36,074 nucleotides of DNA, taken from contig CAMDBX010000037.1 in the NCBI GenBank assembly GCA_945889445.1, positions 1 to 36,074 of the forward strand. The letters run 5' to 3'. Below, one piece after another: positions 33,655-36,074 of the stretch. Numbering within the stretch: position 1 is the stretch's first letter; the number at the start of each line of letters is the position of its first letter. The DNA is from Rhizobium sp. Q54 (GTDB lineage Bacteria > Pseudomonadota > Alphaproteobacteria > Rhizobiales > Aestuariivirgaceae). The notes below the pieces were generated by a model. That model was not told where the DNA came from, searched no databases, and saw nothing but the letters and a program-made list of their open reading frames with translations. Made by a program: the position numbers and the translations under genes.

Positions 33655-35556
33655 TCAGATGTCAACGGAGACACCGAGTTCAACGCAGCGCGTGGGATCG
33701 AGTTTGAGCCTTGTCAAAATCCGCTGGTCCAGCTTGTGAAGCATGGCGTAGGGCCATCTGATGGCCAGTGGCAGGCTGGCCCTCTGTGTGAGGCGCAGGT
33801 TTTCTCGGACCGAATAATAGACGAGATCCTCTTCCTTGTTCCACCAGCCGCGCTGCTGGCCAAGCTTCACCATAGGTTCAAGCGACAATGCTTCCCAGAA
33901 CCCGAACGTCATGTACACGAGCTTAACATTATGGGGATACTCATGCACAACGATCCTGTCCTTCTCCTCCACCCGCGGGACACTTGAGGACAGGAACTCC
34001 ACGATGACTGTGGGTTGGTAAAGTGTGGACGTCAGCTGCACCTGTTGCAGCAGTGCGAGAGGCGTTGCCCTTGCCTCAGCCGGGAACGGCAGGTGCTGTA
34101 AGAACACGGCAGGTCGCTGCTGCAGGTGAAGGTTGGACCTGAGGCCGGTGATTTCGGCAAAATCGGAGACGGGCATATCGATCCGCTGCGCGCGGCGCAT
34201 CAACAGGCGGTCTCCGACCATCCAGGCCACCATGAGCCATGCGACGGCAAGCGCGACGATGAGCGTGAAGAAGTGGCTCGCTGGAAGCTTGGTGATCGTT
34301 GCGGCAAAGAATAGGATATCGAGGGGCAGCGCGAGAAAGACGAAGGCAACAACCTTCCACACAGACCATTTCCACACGACCAGAATGACGGCAGAGAAGG
34401 CGAGGGTGGTCAGCAGCATGGTCGCCGACACTGCAAAGCCATAGGATGAAGCGAGCGCCGAGGATGAGCCGAAGGCCAGGACGAGCATGATTGTTCCCGC
34501 AAGCAGAAGGTGGTTGACGAAGGGCACATAGATTTGGCCCCGCACGGCTGCTGAAGTGTGCAGTACCTTGATGCGCGGAAGGTATCCTTGGCAGATGGCC
34601 TGGTTGACGATAGAGAACATGCCGGAGATCACCGCCTGGCCGGCGATAATGCTGGCCAGCGTTGCCAGAATTACCAGTGGGATAAGCAAGGAGGAAGGCA
34701 CGATGGCGAAGAAGGCATTGGCCTCGGTTGTTCTGTTATCGAGAAGCCAGGCCGACTGCCCGAAGTAACTCAGCAACAGGGCGATCATCGGCACACCGTA
34801 CCATGCGAATGCAATTGGCTTGCGCCCAAAATGCCCCATGTCTAAGTAGATTGCCTCAGCCCCGGTGGCGGCGAGAAGGACGGAGCCGAACAGCCCCAGG
34901 AGCTGGGGCCAGCTCAATTGGGCAGCGAGATCCACCGCATATACCGGCGACACTGCATTGAGCACATCCGGCCTGCCCAGGATCTGAACGAAGCCGAGCA
35001 ACCCGATCACCACGAACCAGCACAGCATGATGGGGCTGAAGAAGCGGCTCAAGGCGTGCGTTCCGAAGCGCTGGACGCCGAAAAGCCCAAGCAGGATGAC
35101 GATGCTGGCCGACATGACAAATGACTGGGCATCCTTGTCGATCATCTCGACACCCTCGATTGCCGCCATGATGGAAAGTGGCGGGGTGATCAAGCTGTCA
35201 GCAAACAGAAGCGACACTGAAATGATGGTGAGCGCGAAGATGCTCGACTGGGCAAATGCTGAAGAGGAGCTGACCCGCCCCTTGAGCGCGGACGCGAGCG
35301 CGAAGATCCCACCTTCGCCTTCATGGTCGACCATCATGATGAACAGGATGTACTTGATGCTGACGATAAGCGTCAAAGTCCAGAAGATCAGCGAGGCCAC
35401 GCCCAGCACCGCCTCCCCTCCTGGAGGCAGCCCGGGCGTATGGATGGCTTCGTGCATGGCATACATCGGACTGGTGCCGATATCGCCGAAAACGATCCCG
35501 ATCGCTGCGAAGGCCATAGCCACGGTGGCCGGAGATTTTCCATGCTTCTCGTTCAT
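33655..35556 (-). CDS. kup: Kup-type potassium uptake transporter
   Basis: 633 residues, the normal Kup length. About 12 membrane helices: AMAFAAIGIVFGDIGTSPMY (the conserved GDIGTSPLY region) at the N-terminus, VDHEGEGGIFALASAL, LLFADSLITPPLSIMAAIEG, LLAATGAEAIYLDMGHFGRK, and a C-terminal ~180-residue cytosolic domain (VEFLSSSVPRVEEKDRIVVH). The family imports K+ with protons. A possible promoter lies in the AT-rich palindrome at 35639-35658. It follows in a less conserved region together with an IS end, so it may be recently acquired. Confidence 0.95.
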   Translation of the reverse strand: MNEKHGKSPATVAMAFAAIGIVFGDIGTSPMYAMHEAIHTPGLPPGGEAVLGVASLIFWTLTLIVSIKYILFIMMVDHEGEGGIFALASALKGRVSSSSAFAQSSIFALTIISVSLLFADSLITPPLSIMAAIEGVEMIDKDAQSFVMSASIVILLGLFGVQRFGTHALSRFFSPIMLCWFVVIGLLGFVQILGRPDVLNAVSPVYAVDLAAQLSWPQLLGLFGSVLLAATGAEAIYLDMGHFGRKPIAFAWYGVPMIALLLSYFGQSAWLLDNRTTEANAFFAIVPSSLLIPLVILATLASIIAGQAVISGMFSIVNQAICQGYLPRIKVLHTSAAVRGQIYVPFVNHLLLAGTIMLVLAFGSSSALASSYGFAVSATMLLTTLAFSAVILVVWKWSVWKVVAFVFLALPLDILFFAATITKLPASHFFTLIVALAVAWLMVAWMVGDRLLMRRAQRIDMPVSDFAEITGLRSNLHLQQRPAVFLQHLPFPAEARATPLALLQQVQLTSTLYQPTVIVEFLSSSVPRVEEKDRIVVHEYPHNVKLVYMTFGFWEALSLEPMVKLGQQRGWWNKEEDLVYYSVRENLRLTQRASLPLAIRWPYAMLHKLDQRILTRLKLDPTRCVELGVSVDI

Positions 35557-35926
35557 GCCAGCCGGGCCACTCGCACTGATCTCATCATCTGGGGTTGGGG
35601 ACCGCGCGCGTTCGCATCTGATGTCGTTGTCGTATGTAATTATACTGTATAGTATAATAGATTATATCGTTCGATGCAATAAGGCAGTTGGCCAGCCAAT
35701 CGGAATACTTGGGTGTAGCAAGCTCGGGATTTCTCCTCCGAGGGACAATCGATGAATACGGCGAGCCAGGGAAACTGACTGTCGCGGACCCCATTGCAAC
35801 GTTCAGCAACCAGCGTGAGGGGTGTACTGTATCGTTCAATGAATCCACATCCGAGCTATGCCGAGCTCCTGCGAAGTGAAAAACGCGTAGAACTCTCGTA
35901 CCTCTGGACCATCAGATATAGGGATC
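35557..35926. other. Intergenic AT-richer region without a convincing gene
   Basis: Overlapping open frames of 63 and 87 codons on opposite strands have no recognisable protein features. The region holds the 35639-35658 palindrome, two related sites ATCGTTCGATG (near 35667) and ATCGTTCAATG (near 35831), and an exact 7-base inverted repeat ATCAGAT/ATCTGAT (35911-35930) that touches the IS end. Confidence 0.5.
35639..35658. promoter_or_regulatory. Palindrome with back-to-back -10 elements upstream of kup
   Basis: Perfect 8-base arms ATTATACT and AGTATAAT are separated by GTAT. Each arm contains TATAAT in outward orientation: 35653-35658 on the plus strand and 35644-35639 on the minus strand towards kup. 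No good -35 is visible at 17 bases for either. Confidence 0.4.
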
Positions 35927-36074
35927 TGATCCACCCCCACTGAAGTGGTCCGACTTGAAGTATGTCTTATGGCATCAAGGAGGATCAGAACATGCCAAGG
36001 AAGAAACACACGCCTGAAGAGATCGTCGCCAAGCTGCGACAGGTCGATGTCCTTGTTTCGCAGGGAGTTGCGAC
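35927..36074 (+). mobile_element. IS3-family insertion sequence, left end (truncated by window)
   Basis: The probable left terminal repeat begins TGATCCACCCCCACTG at 35927. About 65 bases later comes the start of an orfA-type transposase gene with a strong ribosome site, the usual IS3 layout. The right end and the exact boundary are outside the window or not provable; the boundary is set from the motif only. Confidence 0.7.
35992..36074 (+). CDS. IS3-family transposase OrfA, N-terminal part
   Basis: 27 residues are visible: MPRKKHTPEEIVAKLRQVDV then LVSQGVA, the typical start of the helix-turn-helix OrfA of IS3-family elements (the KKHTPEEIVAKLRQ pattern). AAGGAGG at 35977-35983 lies 8 bases before ATG 35992. 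The gene runs off the window. In this family OrfA and OrfB are joined by a -1 frameshift, which cannot be seen here. Confidence 0.85.
   Translation, partial: MPRKKHTPEEIVAKLRQVDVLVSQGVA

Noticed and set aside
35585-35879. Two opposing short ORFs (87 and 63 codons) between kup and the IS
   Set aside because: No ribosome site, no domain and mutual overlap; treated as non-coding.

Overview
The window looks like chromosomal DNA of a high-GC alphaproteobacterium, most likely Hyphomicrobiales (Rhizobiales) or a close relative. The evidence is the conserved rplU-rpmA / obgE-proB-proA-nadD-rsfS-rlmH neighbourhood, an ethylmalonyl-CoA pathway cluster (ccr, ecm, mcd), an IalB-family protein, a HIG1-type small membrane protein and high third-position GC. 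The genus cannot be fixed from sequence alone.

Layout. 1-1.9 kb: the 3' end of an arylsulfatase gene and two small exported proteins (one a predicted lipoprotein with a Tat-like signal). 1.95-7.4 kb (minus strand): a tight housekeeping operon obgE-proB-proA-nadD-rsfS-rlmH, with three successive 4-base overlaps (ATGA) from obgE to nadD. RsfS carries an unusual Lys/Ala/Pro-rich N-terminal tail. 7.6-9.75 kb: a lytic transglycosylase gene on the plus strand separates obgE from a GNAT gene and from rplU-rpmA, which has a clear sigma70 promoter, a structured leader and an intrinsic terminator. 9.8-10.7 kb: a periplasmic ClpP-like protein that seems to lack the catalytic serine.

10.7-20.4 kb: ethylmalonyl-CoA mutase and crotonyl-CoA carboxylase/reductase are divergent, and methylsuccinyl-CoA dehydrogenase lies 4 kb further on, translationally coupled to a short-chain dehydrogenase. 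Together these three enzymes convert crotonyl-CoA towards mesaconyl-CoA for C2 assimilation; the epimerase, hydratase and lyase are not in the window. Between them are YihY/BrkB, DUF533, EamA, DUF1232 and HIG1-type genes and a large palindromic repeat.

20.5-32.3 kb: IalB-like protein, phosphodiester glycosidase-like protein, rlmN, argG, ribokinase-like PfkB kinase, a small channel-like protein, an SDR, a PPK2 polyphosphate kinase, a LOG-family protein coupled to a beta-CASP metallo-hydrolase, an RpiR regulator with a perfect inverted repeat touching its start codon, and a membrane-anchored J-domain protein with a long Pro/Ala linker.

32.3-36.07 kb: a less dense region that looks accessory. 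It holds a 60-codon integrase remnant, a small orphan gene, a secreted beta-barrel-like protein, a Kup potassium transporter, a 0.4 kb AT-richer gap, and the left end of an IS3-family insertion sequence cut off by the window edge. No tRNA, rRNA or CRISPR array was seen. I did not find a clearly new multi-gene system. The most unusual items are the RsfS tail, the serine-less ClpP-like protein, the RpiR operator, the J-domain protein and the degenerate channel filter.
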